A stretch of DNA of 32,218 nt from contig DAOUYK010000007.1 of assembly GCA_030666145.1 (NCBI GenBank), forward strand, positions 1-32,218. Reading direction: 5' to 3'. The first letter of the stretch is position 1; every line of letters starts with the position of its first letter. The stretch comes from Mycolicibacterium sp. (GTDB lineage: Bacteria; Actinomycetota; Actinomycetes; Mycobacteriales; Mycobacteriaceae). The notes beneath the pieces were generated by a model that did not search any database, was not told the DNA's origin, and was given only the letters and a program-made list of their open reading frames with translations. Shown here in pieces: positions 11,099 to 22,624 of this stretch. The translations under genes were made by a program, and so were the position numbers.

Positions 11099-12349
11099 AT
11101 GGGATACCTATGCGACGATGACGCCGTGCCCACCTCTCCGATAAGCCACGTCAGGCGCTGGTCGATGCTGGTGATCGCACTGTCGGTGACGCTGTGTGCG
11201 AACGTGTTCATCAACGGAGTGGCGTTCCTGATTCCCTCCCTGAATAGCGAGCGTGGACTCGACCTCGCCCACGCCGGCCTGATAACAGCCATGCCCAGCC
11301 TGGGCATGGTGGTGACGCTGATCGCTTGGGGATATGTCGTCGACCGCGTGGGTGAGCGGATCGTATTGGCGCTGGGCTCGGCACTCACCGCCGCGGCCGC
11401 ATTCGCCGCCGCGTCCGCACAGTCGCTCGTCGCCATCAGCGCGTTTCTGTTTCTTGGCGGCATGGCTGCCGCGAGCAGCAATAGCGCCAGCGGGCGACTG
11501 GTCGTCGGCTGGTTCGCAGCCGAGCAGCGCGGACTGGTGATGGGCGTCCGGCAGACGGCCCAACCGCTGGGCGTGGGCGTCGGCGCTCTCGTCATTCCTC
11601 GCGTGGCCGACCACCACGGAGTCTCAGCGGCGTTGCTGTTTCCTGCGATCGTGTGTCTGGCCTCAGCAGTGATATCTGCGGCTGCGGTGATCGATCCACC
11701 GAGACCCGCACGCGAAAGGACAGCAGAAAAGGATCTGGCCAACCCCTATCGCGATTCGCGGCTGTTGTTTCGCATCCACCTCGCCTCGGTTCTGCTCGTG
11801 GTGCCGCAGGCTCTGGTGTGGACTTTCTCCCTGGTGTGGCTGATCAGCGAGCGCGGATGGTCACCAGAATCGGCGGGGCTACTGGTGATGTTCGCGCAGA
11901 TCCTCGGAGCGGGCGGCCGGATCGCCGCGGGACGATGGTCGGACTTCATCCTCAGCCGTTCCGGCAATGCCCTCGCCGCGCGCCTGAGACCGATCCGGAC
12001 CATCGCGCGGGCCGCCGCAGTGTTGATGGCATTGCTGGCATTCAGTGATTGGTTCGATTCACCGGTGAGCGTCGCGTTGATGGTGCTGGCATCGGTGGCC
12101 ACAGTGTCCGACAACGGGTTGGCCTTCACCGCGATTGCCGAGATCGCCGGACCGTTCTGGAGCGGCCGGGCACTGGGCACCCAGAACACCAGCCAGTTGT
12201 TCACCGCCGGTGTCGTGCCGCCGTTGTTCGGCGGCCTCATCGGCGTCGCCGGCTATCCGGCCGCTTTCGCGGTATGCGCCCTGTTCCCGCTCATGGCGAT
12301 TCCTTCGGTGCCGCGCGCAATCTCATCGACGACCCGGCCCAGCGACTAA
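11099..12349 (+). CDS. Major facilitator superfamily transporter
   Basis: About 12 hydrophobic segments; WGYVVDRVGERIVLALGSALTAAAAF and ARLRPIR loop typical of MFS. GTG at 11126 is an alternative start. Confidence 0.9.
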   Translation: MGYLCDDDAVPTSPISHVRRWSMLVIALSVTLCANVFINGVAFLIPSLNSERGLDLAHAGLITAMPSLGMVVTLIAWGYVVDRVGERIVLALGSALTAAAAFAAASAQSLVAISAFLFLGGMAAASSNSASGRLVVGWFAAEQRGLVMGVRQTAQPLGVGVGALVIPRVADHHGVSAALLFPAIVCLASAVISAAAVIDPPRPARERTAEKDLANPYRDSRLLFRIHLASVLLVVPQALVWTFSLVWLISERGWSPESAGLLVMFAQILGAGGRIAAGRWSDFILSRSGNALAARLRPIRTIARAAAVLMALLAFSDWFDSPVSVALMVLASVATVSDNGLAFTAIAEIAGPFWSGRALGTQNTSQLFTAGVVPPLFGGLIGVAGYPAAFAVCALFPLMAIPSVPRAISSTTRPSD

Positions 12350-12358
12350 GCCAGCTGC

Positions 12359-13369
12359 CTAGAGCTTGCCCAGAATCCGTTGGCCCACCTCGGAAGTCGA
12401 CAACACCTCGTCGCCCCGAGTCGCCAGATGTTGCTCAACTACCCTATCGATCCGCGCCGCGGCTTCGATCTCCGCCATGTGCGTCAGCAGCAGCGCCACC
12501 GACATTATGGCCGCCGTCGGATCCGCGACCCCCTGACCCGCGATGTCGGGCGCGCTTCCGTGTACCGGTTCGAACATCGACGGATTCGTGTGCGTGCCAT
12601 CGATGTTTCCGCTGGCTGCCAGGCCGATTCCGCCGCACACCGCGGCGGCCAGATCGGTGATGATGTCGCCGAAGAGGTTGTCGGTAACGATGACGTCGAA
12701 TCGACCTGGGTCGGTGACCAGGTGAATCGTCGCGGCATCGACATGCAGGTAGTCCACATCGACGTCGGGATACTGAGGTGCCACCTTCTGCAAGGTTCGC
12801 CACCACAGCGACCCGGCGTAGGTGAGCACGTTGCTCTTGTGCACCAGGGTCAGATGCTTGCGTCGCTGTTGGGCTCGCACGAACGCGTCTTGCACTACCC
12901 GGCGCACCCCGTAAGCGGTGTTGACGCTCACCTCGGTCGCGATCTCGTGCGGCGTATCGACGCGGATCGCGCCCCCGTTTCCGGTGTAGGGCCCCTCGGT
13001 ACCCTCCCGGACCACCACGAAATCGATGTCCGGGTTTCCAGCCAGCGGACTCTGCACCCCCGGGTACAGCCGACCAGGTCGCAGATTGATGTGGTGGTCC
13101 AGCTCGAACCGGATACGCAACAACAGACCGCGTTCAAGCACGCCACTGGGCACCGAAGGATCGCCGATCGCGCCGAGCAGAATGGCGTCGTGTCCCCTGA
13201 GCTCGGCGAGCACAGAATCGGGCAGTACCTCGCCGGTGGCATGGTACTGCCGGGCGCCTAGTTCGTACTCGTTCTTGTCCACGCCTGGCAGCACAGCATC
13301 GAGCACCGTGAGCGCTTCGCCGATGACTTCCGGACCAATGCCATCGCCGGCGATCACCGCCAATTTCAT
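12359..13369 (-). CDS. leuB: 3-isopropylmalate dehydrogenase
   Basis: [92 protein letters not shown]. Confidence 0.98.
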   Translation of the reverse strand: MKLAVIAGDGIGPEVIGEALTVLDAVLPGVDKNEYELGARQYHATGEVLPDSVLAELRGHDAILLGAIGDPSVPSGVLERGLLLRIRFELDHHINLRPGRLYPGVQSPLAGNPDIDFVVVREGTEGPYTGNGGAIRVDTPHEIATEVSVNTAYGVRRVVQDAFVRAQQRRKHLTLVHKSNVLTYAGSLWWRTLQKVAPQYPDVDVDYLHVDAATIHLVTDPGRFDVIVTDNLFGDIITDLAAAVCGGIGLAASGNIDGTHTNPSMFEPVHGSAPDIAGQGVADPTAAIMSVALLLTHMAEIEAAARIDRVVEQHLATRGDEVLSTSEVGQRILGKL

Positions 13370-14961
13370 GAAAGATCAACCACTTCCAGCCTGGAAGCGC
13401 TGACGTCGCGACCAATGGCCGCCAGAACGTCGGCGGACACCTCACGGTCCAGCCGCAGCATGATCGTCGCGCCGTCGCCGTCAGCGTCCTGACTGAGTTG
13501 CGCGGCAAGGATATTGACCGCCGCGGCCCCGAGCAGCGTGCCAATCTTGCCCAGGGCATTGGGCTGGTCGTCGTAGTTGATGATCAGGTTGACGCCCTCG
13601 GCACGCAGTTCGAGGTTACGGCCGTTGATCTGGACGATCTTCTCGGTGAGCTGAGGTCCGGTCAGCGTGCCCGCCACGTTCACCGTGGATCCGTCCGCTG
13701 CTACCGCGCGCAAGTCGACCATGCTGCGGTGGTTCGGGCTCTCCGATGCGGTGGTGATCGACGCCTCCACCCCCCGCTCGGCTGCCAGCGCGGGCGCGTT
13801 GACGAAGGTGACCTTTTCCTCGATGACCGCCGAGAACAGGCCGCGCAGGGCGGAGAGTTGCAAGACCGAGACTTCACTGGGTCCACCCGCGGCCAGCTCG
13901 CCCTCAACCTGAACCGACAGCGACACGGGCGGCTCGCTCGACAGCACGCCGACCAGTAGGCCGAGCTTGCGAACCAGGTCCAGCCACGGGGCGACCTCTT
14001 CGCCGACGACGCCGCCGCCCACGTTGACCGCATCTGGTACGAAATCCCCTGCCAGCGCGAGCTTCACGCTGGCAGCGACATCGGTGCCCGCGCGGTCCTG
14101 CGCCTCAGCGGTGGAAGCGCCCAGATGCGGCGTGACCACCACCTGCGGCAACTCGAACAGCGGACTGTCGGTGCATGGCTCGGTGGAGAACACGTCCAGG
14201 CCTGCTCCACGCACGTGACCGCTGACGATGGCTTCGGCGAGCGCAGCCTCATCTATCAACCCACCGCGAGCTGCGTTGACAATGATGACGCCGGGCTTGG
14301 TCTTAGCCAGCGCCTCCCTGCCGATCAGCCCGGCAGTTTCTTTGGTCTTGGGTAGATGGACAGAGATAAAGTCCGCACGGGCGAGTAGTTCGTCGAGTGT
14401 CAGCAGCTCGATGCCCAGCTGCGCGGCGCGCGCGTGCGAGACATACGGGTCGTAGGCCGTCACGACTGCGCCGAACGCGGCGAGTCGCGCGGCCACCAGC
14501 TGCCCGATGCGACCGAGGCCGACCACCCCGACCGTCTTTCCGAAAATCTCGGCGCCGGAGAACGACGACCGCTTCCAGGTGCGGTCGCGCAGTGTGGCGT
14601 CTGCGGCAGGTATCTGGCGCGCGGTGGACAGCAGCAGCGCCACCGCATGCTCGGCAGCGCTGTGGATATTCGACGTCGGTGCGTTAACCACGAGGACGCC
14701 GCGCGCCGTCGCAGCGTCGACATCGACGTTGTCCAGGCCGACGCCGGCGCGAGCGACGATCTTCAGCTTCGGCGCCGCGGCAATGACCTCGGCGTCGACG
14801 GTTGTGGCCGACCGCACCAGCAGCGCATCGGCGTCGCCGACCGCAGCCAGCAGTTTCTCGCGATCCGGACCGTCAACCCAACGGACTTCGACCTGGTCGC
14901 CGAGGGCTTCCACGGTCGATTCGGACAGCTTATCGGCGATCAATACAACGGGCAGACTCAC
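13366..14961 (-). CDS. serA: D-3-phosphoglycerate dehydrogenase
   Basis: 531 aa; [70 protein letters not shown]-terminal ACT domain. Confidence 0.97.
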   Translation of the reverse strand: MSLPVVLIADKLSESTVEALGDQVEVRWVDGPDREKLLAAVGDADALLVRSATTVDAEVIAAAPKLKIVARAGVGLDNVDVDAATARGVLVVNAPTSNIHSAAEHAVALLLSTARQIPAADATLRDRTWKRSSFSGAEIFGKTVGVVGLGRIGQLVAARLAAFGAVVTAYDPYVSHARAAQLGIELLTLDELLARADFISVHLPKTKETAGLIGREALAKTKPGVIIVNAARGGLIDEAALAEAIVSGHVRGAGLDVFSTEPCTDSPLFELPQVVVTPHLGASTAEAQDRAGTDVAASVKLALAGDFVPDAVNVGGGVVGEEVAPWLDLVRKLGLLVGVLSSEPPVSLSVQVEGELAAGGPSEVSVLQLSALRGLFSAVIEEKVTFVNAPALAAERGVEASITTASESPNHRSMVDLRAVAADGSTVNVAGTLTGPQLTEKIVQINGRNLELRAEGVNLIINYDDQPNALGKIGTLLGAAAVNILAAQLSQDADGDGATIMLRLDREVSADVLAAIGRDVSASRLEVVDLS

Positions 14962-15010
14962 CAGGCCAGACTAGTGGGCGGTATTTTGAGGCCAGAGGGC
15001 AGGAGCGAAT

Positions 15011-16441
15011 GTGGACGTCACAGTGGTCGGCAGCGGGCCCAACGGGTTGGCAGCTGCAGTCATCTGTGCCAGGGCGGGTCTATCAGTGCGCGTCATCGAG
15101 GCGCAGTCCACAGTGGGCGGCGGCGCCCGAACCCTGCCCGACCCCGAGTTCAGCGAAGTGTCGCACGACATCTGCTCCGCGGTGCACCCGCTGGCGGTGG
15201 CATCGCCGTTCTTCGCCGGGTTCGATCTGCCCGCGCGCGGGGTGAAGCTGGCCGTGCCCGAGGTGTCCTACGGTAACCCGCTGCCGAACCGCCCGGCGGC
15301 GATCGGTTACCGCGACATCGAGCGCACCTGCGCTGAACTCGACGACGGTGCCTCTTGGCGCCGGCTATTGGGTCCGTTGTCTGCGGATTGCCAGGGTGTG
15401 GTCGGGCTGTTGCTCGGCGACAAGCGTTCCCTCCCGCCGAGTATCCCCGCGGCACTGCGAGTCGCGCCGCGGCTGCTCGCCCAAGGCAGCCGGGCATGGG
15501 GCACCCTCTCCGGCGAGGACGCCCGAGCCTTGTTCACTGGTGTTGCGGCACACACGATCTCGTGCATGCCCTCGCTAGTATCCGCGGGCGCTGGCCTGAT
15601 GCTGGCGACGCTGGGCCATGCGGTGGGTTGGCCGATACCCGTCGGCGGCTCGCAGGCCATCCCCGAGGCTCTGCTTGCCGATTTGCGATCCCACGGAGGG
15701 GAATTGGTGCTCGGCGAAGAGGTCACCGGCCCGCCTCACGGCGTTGTGCTCTACGACACCGCACCTACGGCATTGCTACCCATCTACGGCGACCAGCTGC
15801 CGTCGCGCTATGCCGCGGCCCTGAGCCGCTATCGGTACGGGCCGGGTGTGGCCAAGATCGACTTCGTGCTGGCCGGGGAAATCCCTTGGCGGGATTCACG
15901 TTTAGCCCACGTCCCCACCCTGCACCTGGGTGGCGACCGGGCCCAGATGGCATGGGCCGAACGGGAGGTCGCGCAGGGCCGTCATCCTGAGTGGCCGATG
16001 GTGCTTGGCGCGCTCCCCCACCTGGTTGACCCCGGGCGGATCGACTCGCGGGGCCGCCGCCCGCTGTGGACCTACGCCCACGTTCCACAGGGCTCACCAG
16101 TGGACATGGCAGGAACGGTCACCGGCATCATCGAACGGTTCGCACCCGGGTTCGGGGACCTGGTGGTCGGCGTGCGCAGCGTGCCGGCCGCGAGCCTCGT
16201 CGAGCACAACGCCAACCTGGTCGGCGGGGACATCGGTGTTGGCGGCAACAATATGTTCAGCGCACTCACCGGCCCAGCGCTGCGCTGGAATCCATGGTCA
16301 ACCCCGGTCCCGAAGGCATACCTCTGCTCCTCGGCGACCCCGCCGGGCGGGGGGGTGCATGGCATGGCCGGCTTCTATGCGGCACGTACCGTGCTGCGGC
16401 GAGAGTTCGGCATCAAGGAGATGCCGAACCTCTCACCATGA
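15011..16441 (+). CDS. FAD-dependent oxidoreductase, phytoene-desaturase-like
   Basis: GTG start; MDVTVVGSGPNGLAAAVICARAGLSVRVIEAQSTVGGGARTLPDPEFSEVSHDICSAVHPLA dinucleotide-binding motif; C-terminal GVHGMAGFYAAR. Confidence 0.9.
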   Translation: MDVTVVGSGPNGLAAAVICARAGLSVRVIEAQSTVGGGARTLPDPEFSEVSHDICSAVHPLAVASPFFAGFDLPARGVKLAVPEVSYGNPLPNRPAAIGYRDIERTCAELDDGASWRRLLGPLSADCQGVVGLLLGDKRSLPPSIPAALRVAPRLLAQGSRAWGTLSGEDARALFTGVAAHTISCMPSLVSAGAGLMLATLGHAVGWPIPVGGSQAIPEALLADLRSHGGELVLGEEVTGPPHGVVLYDTAPTALLPIYGDQLPSRYAAALSRYRYGPGVAKIDFVLAGEIPWRDSRLAHVPTLHLGGDRAQMAWAEREVAQGRHPEWPMVLGALPHLVDPGRIDSRGRRPLWTYAHVPQGSPVDMAGTVTGIIERFAPGFGDLVVGVRSVPAASLVEHNANLVGGDIGVGGNNMFSALTGPALRWNPWSTPVPKAYLCSSATPPGGGVHGMAGFYAARTVLRREFGIKEMPNLSP

Positions 16442-16445
16442 GCAC

Positions 16446-18014
<1,569 letters not shown>

Positions 18015-18018
<4 letters not shown>

Positions 18019-19871
18019 GCGTGTCCTTCTTCCGGATCGCCGAACAGTGGTCGGATTCCGCGTGCCGCCTGGATCTCATCGTTGCCGGTACCGGCAGCAA
18101 CCATCGGCCACACCTGGGCGTCCGCGCCGACGATGAAGTCGATCACCACAGGCCGATCATTGATCGCTCTAGCCTGGGCGATAACCTCGGCAACGTCCTC
18201 TTCACGTTCACACCGCAGCCCGACGCACCCCAAAGCCTCCGCCAGCTTGACGAAGTCTGGGACACGATGCGAGTGCGTGGCCAGATCCGTTTGGCTATAC
18301 CGCTCTCCGTAGAAGAGAGTCTGCCACTGCCGAACCATGCCCAGGTTGCCGTTGTTGATCACCGCGACCTTGATCGGCACGCCCTCGACCGCGCAGGTGG
18401 CCAACTCCTGATTGGTCATCTGGAAACAGCCGTCGCCGTCGATGGCCCAAACCTCGGCTTCTGGACGTCCCATCTTGGCGCCCATTGCGGCGGGAACCGC
18501 AAAACCCATCGTACCCAGCCCGCCTGAGTTGATCCACGTCTTGGGGTTCTCGTAGGAGATGAACTGGGCGGCCCACATCTGGTGCTGGCCCACACCGGCG
18601 ACGTAGACCGCGTCGGACCCGGCGATCTTGCCCAGTGACTCGATCACAAACTCCGGTGACAGGCTGCCGTCACTCTGCGGCCCATAGCTCAGCGGATACG
18701 TGGACTCCACACCCCGCAGGTACTCCCACCAGTTGTCGATCTCGATCGAGCCAAGCGCACCATCGCGGCGCAGCGCCTCGATCAACTCCGTGATCACGGC
18801 CTTGACGTCACCCACGATGGGGACGTCGGCGTGCCGGTTCTTGCCGATCTCGGCGGGGTCGATGTCGGCGTGGATGACTTTCGCGTCGGGGGCGAACGAG
18901 TCCAGCTTGCCGGTCACCCGGTCGTCAAAGCGGGTGCCCAGCGCTATCAGCAGGTCGCTGCGCTGCAGCCCTGCGACCGCTGCCACCGTCCCGTGCATGC
19001 CGGGCATGCCCAGATTCTGCGGGTGGCTGTCGGGGAATGCTCCCCTAGCCATCAGCGTGGTGACGACCGGGATGCCGGTCAGCTCTGCCAGGTCCAGCAG
19101 TTGGCTGGTGGCCTCGCCGCGGATGACGCCGCCGCCGACGTAGAGAACCGGCTTGCGCGCCCCGGCGATGAGCTTGCCGGCCTCGCGGATCTGCCGATTG
19201 TGCGGTTTGGTGTTGGGCTTGTAGCCGGGCAGCTCGAACTGCGGCGGCCAACTGAACGTGCACTGGGCCTGCAGTACATCCTTTGGGATGTCGACGAGCA
19301 CCGGTCCGGGCCGCCCGCTTGCCGCGATATGGAACGCCTCGGTGATCACGCGCCCGATGTCGTCACCGTCGCGGACCAGGAAGTTGTGCTTGGTGATCGG
19401 CATTGTGATGCCGGAGATGTCGGCCTCCTGGAACGCGTCCGTGCCGATCAGTGCCCGCCCGACCTGGCCGGTGATCGCGACCATCGGGATCGAGTCCATG
19501 TAGGCATCGGCCAGCGGTGTCACGAGGTTCGTGGCGCCCGGGCCCGAGGTCGCCATGCACACACCCACCCGGCCGGTGGCATGTGCGTACCCACTGGCAG
19601 CGTGTCCGCCACCCTGTTCGTGGCGGACCAGGACGTGCCGAAGTTTCTGGGAGTCGAACAGCGGATCGTATACCGGCAGGACCGCCCCACCCGGGATGCC
19701 AAAGAGGATGTCGACGTCAAGTTCCTCGAGCGACCGAATCACTGCCTGCGCCCCGGTGATACTATGGGGTGCAACTCTTTTCGGCTGCGCGGGAGCCGTT
19801 CTTTCTGCAGTATGACAACCGTTGTCCGGTGTCGCCGACTGCTCGGGGGGTCGCGCGGTGGGTGCGCTCAC
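18015..19871 (-). CDS. ilvB: Acetolactate synthase large subunit
   Basis: [90 protein letters not shown] motif [39 protein letters not shown] start (VSAPTARPP) preferred because the longer ORF start lies beside the leader terminator. Confidence 0.97.
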
Positions 19872-19926
19872 TGTGTTCCTCTGGTTCCGTCCGGTCTTTT
19901 CGGATCTCAACTCGGTGTTGGGCAAG

Positions 19927-19964
19927 AAAAAACCCCCGACAGCTCAGCGGCTGTACGAGGGTTG
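19927..19964 (-). terminator. Intrinsic terminator in the ilvB leader (attenuator)
   Basis: Minus strand AACCCTCG-T-ACAGC-CGCTGA-GCTGT-CGGGGGTT then TTTTCTT: about 13-bp stem with one bulged T and G:T wobble, followed by a T-tract. Confidence 0.8.
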
Positions 19965-20024
19965 CGCGTCGATGCGGTTGTGCTATGCCCGGCTGGGGGC
20001 TAGCGCGGCATCAACGCGCAACCC
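19959..20024 (-). promoter_or_regulatory. Alternative (antiterminator) hairpin of the ilvB leader
   Basis: Minus strand GGGTTGCGCGTTGATGC (20024-20008) pairs with GCATCGACGCGCAACCC (19975-19959): 17 positions with one G:T wobble; the 3' arm overlaps the 5' arm of the terminator. Confidence 0.75.
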
Positions 20025-20054
20025 AATTACTACTCGCAATCCCGGGATCTGCAT
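19983..20054 (-). CDS. ilvB leader peptide, MQIPGLRVVIGLRVDAALAPSRA
   Basis: ATG CAG ATC CCG GGA TTG CGA GTA GTA ATT GGG TTG CGC GTT GAT GCC GCG CTA GCC CCC AGC CGG GCA TAG; 8 of 23 residues are Ile/Leu/Val; lies just upstream of the attenuator hairpins. Confidence 0.8.
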   Translation of the reverse strand: MQIPGLRVVIGLRVDAALAPSRA

Positions 20055-20062
20055 AGCAGCCG

Positions 20063-20092
20063 ACGGTAGCCGCCGAACTGGCCAGAGGTCAA
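20063..20092 (-). promoter_or_regulatory. Candidate ilvB promoter
   Basis: Minus strand TTGACC (20092-20087), 18-nt spacer, TACCGT (20068-20063), 8 nt to the leader-peptide ATG; suggests a leaderless or near-leaderless leader ORF. Confidence 0.5.
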
Positions 20093-20119
20093 ATTCGCCC
20101 TCGATGCGATGATGGCGGC

Positions 20120-20515
20120 ATGGCTTCCCCTTCAGCGTCCGCCCCGGCCCCGGTCGTCGTCAGGATTTCACCGATGGCGCATCTGGCCGTCAGCCTCCTG
20201 ACTTTAGGACTGCTCTCGCTGGTGTTTGCCGGGCCCAGTTGGTTCGTGCTGTTGCTCTTTATCCCTGTGCCGTTGTCGCTGGCAATCATCCGGTACCGGA
20301 CAACAGCAGACCAAGAAAACGTGACCGTGCGAACCCTGCTGGGCAGCGAGACTGTCCCTTGGGACGACATCGACGGACTGCGGTTCACCAAGAGGTCGTG
20401 GGCACGCGCCCGGCGACACGATGGGAGTGAGCTGTTACTTCCAGCAGTCACATTTTCGACACTGCCGCTGCTGACGGCAGCCAGCCGGGGACGCGTTCCC
20501 AACCCCTATCGCTAA
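20120..20515 (+). CDS. cfp6: PH-domain membrane-associated protein (Cfp6-like)
   Basis: MAHLAVSLLTLGLLSLVF...IIRYRTTADQENVTVRTLLGSETVPWDDIDGLRFTKRSWARA...LPAVTFSTLPLLTAASRGRVPNPYR; alternative start at 20174. Confidence 0.82.
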   Translation: MASPSASAPAPVVVRISPMAHLAVSLLTLGLLSLVFAGPSWFVLLLFIPVPLSLAIIRYRTTADQENVTVRTLLGSETVPWDDIDGLRFTKRSWARARRHDGSELLLPAVTFSTLPLLTAASRGRVPNPYR

Positions 20516-20530
20516 CAACGCTCGGGGGAC

Positions 20531-21367
20531 TCAGCCCAGGGGGTTGACGCCGTTGAGTAGGACCCAGATCGCGACACCGGCGCCCACACCCAGGACAAGC
20601 GCAGCGGTCGATCCGATAAAGGGCCGACGAGCCCATCCCCGACCGGCGTCCAGGCCGTAACGCCCCGGGCCGATCAGCACGATGGCCGCCACCACGCACA
20701 GCAGCACCAGCCCGTTCTGATGTCCATCGGTCAGAAAGGCCGACAGCCGGGCGTCGTTGCGAGCATCCACCACTTGGGCCAGAATCGCCGGGACCAAATA
20801 TGCCAAAGTGCCCGCGGCCGCGATGGGCGTAAACAGACCGAGCATCAGCAGCACCCCGGCAGCGATCAAACCGCCGGCACCGACATAGCTCAGGACGTCG
20901 GCGTTGCGGAAGCCCACGTCGGTCAGGTACTCCCGGAAGCCGCTGAGTCCTTCGCCACCCCACCAGCCGAACATTTTCTGCAGGCCGTTGCTGATGAGCA
21001 GGGCGCCGACGGCGACCCGCAGCAACAACAAGCCGAGGTCCTGGGTGCCCCTGCGGTCCAGGTCGCCGAAGTGGTCGCGATCGCTGACCGGAACCTCGGA
21101 CGGAGCCGCCGGAGAGCCGTACGCGCCTGCCGCCAGACCTGTGCCGGCCTGCACGTATGGAAGCGGCTCAGGATCATTCAACAGTCCGAACGACTGCTCG
21201 CTCACCGGCTTGTCCGAGTCGTGCCGTGGGATAGCGGTGGTCTCGAAATCAGCGCCGTAGTTTGCTGACGGGACATCGTCTTCAGGGTCCACCAGGCTCG
21301 CCGAGGCAGGCCGGCCACCCGAATCGTCGGGCCGCTGCCAGGATTGTGGGTCTTGGGGACTCGTCAC
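20531..21367 (-). CDS. DoxX-family membrane protein
   Basis: LGLLLLRVAVGALLISNGLQKMFGWWGGEGLSGFREYLTDVGFRNADVLSYVGAGGLIAAGVLLMLGLFTPIAAAG DoxX signature with a disordered N-terminus. Confidence 0.88.
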   Translation of the reverse strand: MTSPQDPQSWQRPDDSGGRPASASLVDPEDDVPSANYGADFETTAIPRHDSDKPVSEQSFGLLNDPEPLPYVQAGTGLAAGAYGSPAAPSEVPVSDRDHFGDLDRRGTQDLGLLLLRVAVGALLISNGLQKMFGWWGGEGLSGFREYLTDVGFRNADVLSYVGAGGLIAAGVLLMLGLFTPIAAAGTLAYLVPAILAQVVDARNDARLSAFLTDGHQNGLVLLCVVAAIVLIGPGRYGLDAGRGWARRPFIGSTAALVLGVGAGVAIWVLLNGVNPLG

Positions 21368-21502
21368 GAGTGCCAGGGTAAGTGCTAGCGAGCCCCGAAT
21401 GGGGAATTAGCGCGGCGCGTTGAGCTGGTTGTAGTGGGCTCCGGCGGCATGCCCTGGGGAGCGCGTGGCGCGCAGCGCCCAGCAATCCGTAACCTGGCCT
21501 GC

Positions 21503-22624
21503 ATGAGTCAGCGTCGGCCGCTAGAGCCAGTTGTGGTGCTGCTGTGCGTGGCATTGCTTGCTGGTGCCGGCTGCGCCCGATTCGATTCGGCGCAGTCACA
21601 ACCGTTCACCACCCAACCCAAGCTTGCGGCGGGGCCGACGTCGACGCCGCCCCCGCCGCCTCCGCTGCCCGCGAAACCGTTCCCCAAGGAGTGTCCAGCT
21701 CCCGGCGTTATGCAAGGCTGCCTGGAAAGCACCAGCGGCCTGGTCATGCTGCCCGACAGCAAGTCCGCGTTGGTGGCCGAGCGAACCACTGGCGCGGTCA
21801 AGCAGGTGTCGGTCCGCGCCGAGCCTTTCGTCAATACGGTGATTCCGGTCGACCCCAGCGGCGACGGCGGACTGATGGACATCATCCTGTCCCCGACCTA
21901 CCCCCAGGACCGGCTGATGTACGCCTACGTCAGCACGCCGACCGACAACCGCGTCATCCGGATCGCCGACGGCGATGTTCCCAAGCCGATCCTGACCGGC
22001 ATCCCGAAAGGCGCCAACGGCAACACCGGAGCGCTGATCTTCACCAGCCCGACAACGTTGGTGGTGCAGACCGGCGACGCCGGCGATCCCGGACTGGCAT
22101 CGGACCCCGCTTCGCTGGCCGGCAAGCTGCTGCGCATCGAGCAGCCGACCACGGTAGACCAGGCCCCCACGACGACGGCGCTGTCAGGTATGGGCACTGC
22201 CGGCGGCATGTGTATCGACCCTTCCGATGATGCGCTCTACATCGCCGACCGGACCCCGAGCGGCGATCGGTTACAGCGCATCAGCGAGGACTCGACGGTG
22301 TCGACGGTGTGGACCTGGCCCGATCGTCCCGGCGTCGCGGGCTGCGCCGCACTGGACGGCACGGTCTTGGTGAACCTCATCAACACCAAGCAGACCGTAG
22401 CCGTGCAAATAGACACCGATACCGGCGCGGTGACCGGAGACCCGGAGGTGGTCCGCGAGGACCGGCGCGGTCACGCCTGGGCGCTGGAGGTGTCCCCCGA
22501 TGGAAACATCTGGGGTGCGACCGTCAACAGAACGGCCGGGGACGCCGAGAAACTTGACGACGTGGTGTTCCCACTGTTCCCGAATGGTGGCGGTTTCCCG
22601 CGCGCCAACGATGACAAGACGTGA
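21503..22624 (+). CDS. lppZ: Lipoprotein with sorbosone-dehydrogenase / beta-propeller domain (LppZ-like)
   Basis: MSQRRPLEPVVVLLCVALLAGAGCARFDS lipobox (LAGAGC), then GLVMLPDSKSALVAERTTGAVKQVS propeller; start moved to 21503 within ORF 21434..22624. Confidence 0.88.
   Translation: MSQRRPLEPVVVLLCVALLAGAGCARFDSAQSQPFTTQPKLAAGPTSTPPPPPPLPAKPFPKECPAPGVMQGCLESTSGLVMLPDSKSALVAERTTGAVKQVSVRAEPFVNTVIPVDPSGDGGLMDIILSPTYPQDRLMYAYVSTPTDNRVIRIADGDVPKPILTGIPKGANGNTGALIFTSPTTLVVQTGDAGDPGLASDPASLAGKLLRIEQPTTVDQAPTTTALSGMGTAGGMCIDPSDDALYIADRTPSGDRLQRISEDSTVSTVWTWPDRPGVAGCAALDGTVLVNLINTKQTVAVQIDTDTGAVTGDPEVVREDRRGHAWALEVSPDGNIWGATVNRTAGDAEKLDDVVFPLFPNGGGFPRANDDKT

Noticed and set aside
12380-13261. 293-aa plus-strand ORF antisense to leuB
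   Set aside because: Shadow ORF; His/Arg/Gly-rich without domain signatures.
19872-19925. N-terminal extension of IlvB ([18 protein letters not shown]) from the ORF track
   Set aside because: The extension begins beside the terminator T-tract and is not part of recalled IlvB N-termini; GTG at 19871 giving VSAPT fits better.
18831-20003. 390-aa plus-strand ORF antisense to ilvB
   Set aside because: High-GC third-position shadow frame; ilvB on the opposite strand has unambiguous homology, and the ORF would also cross the attenuator.
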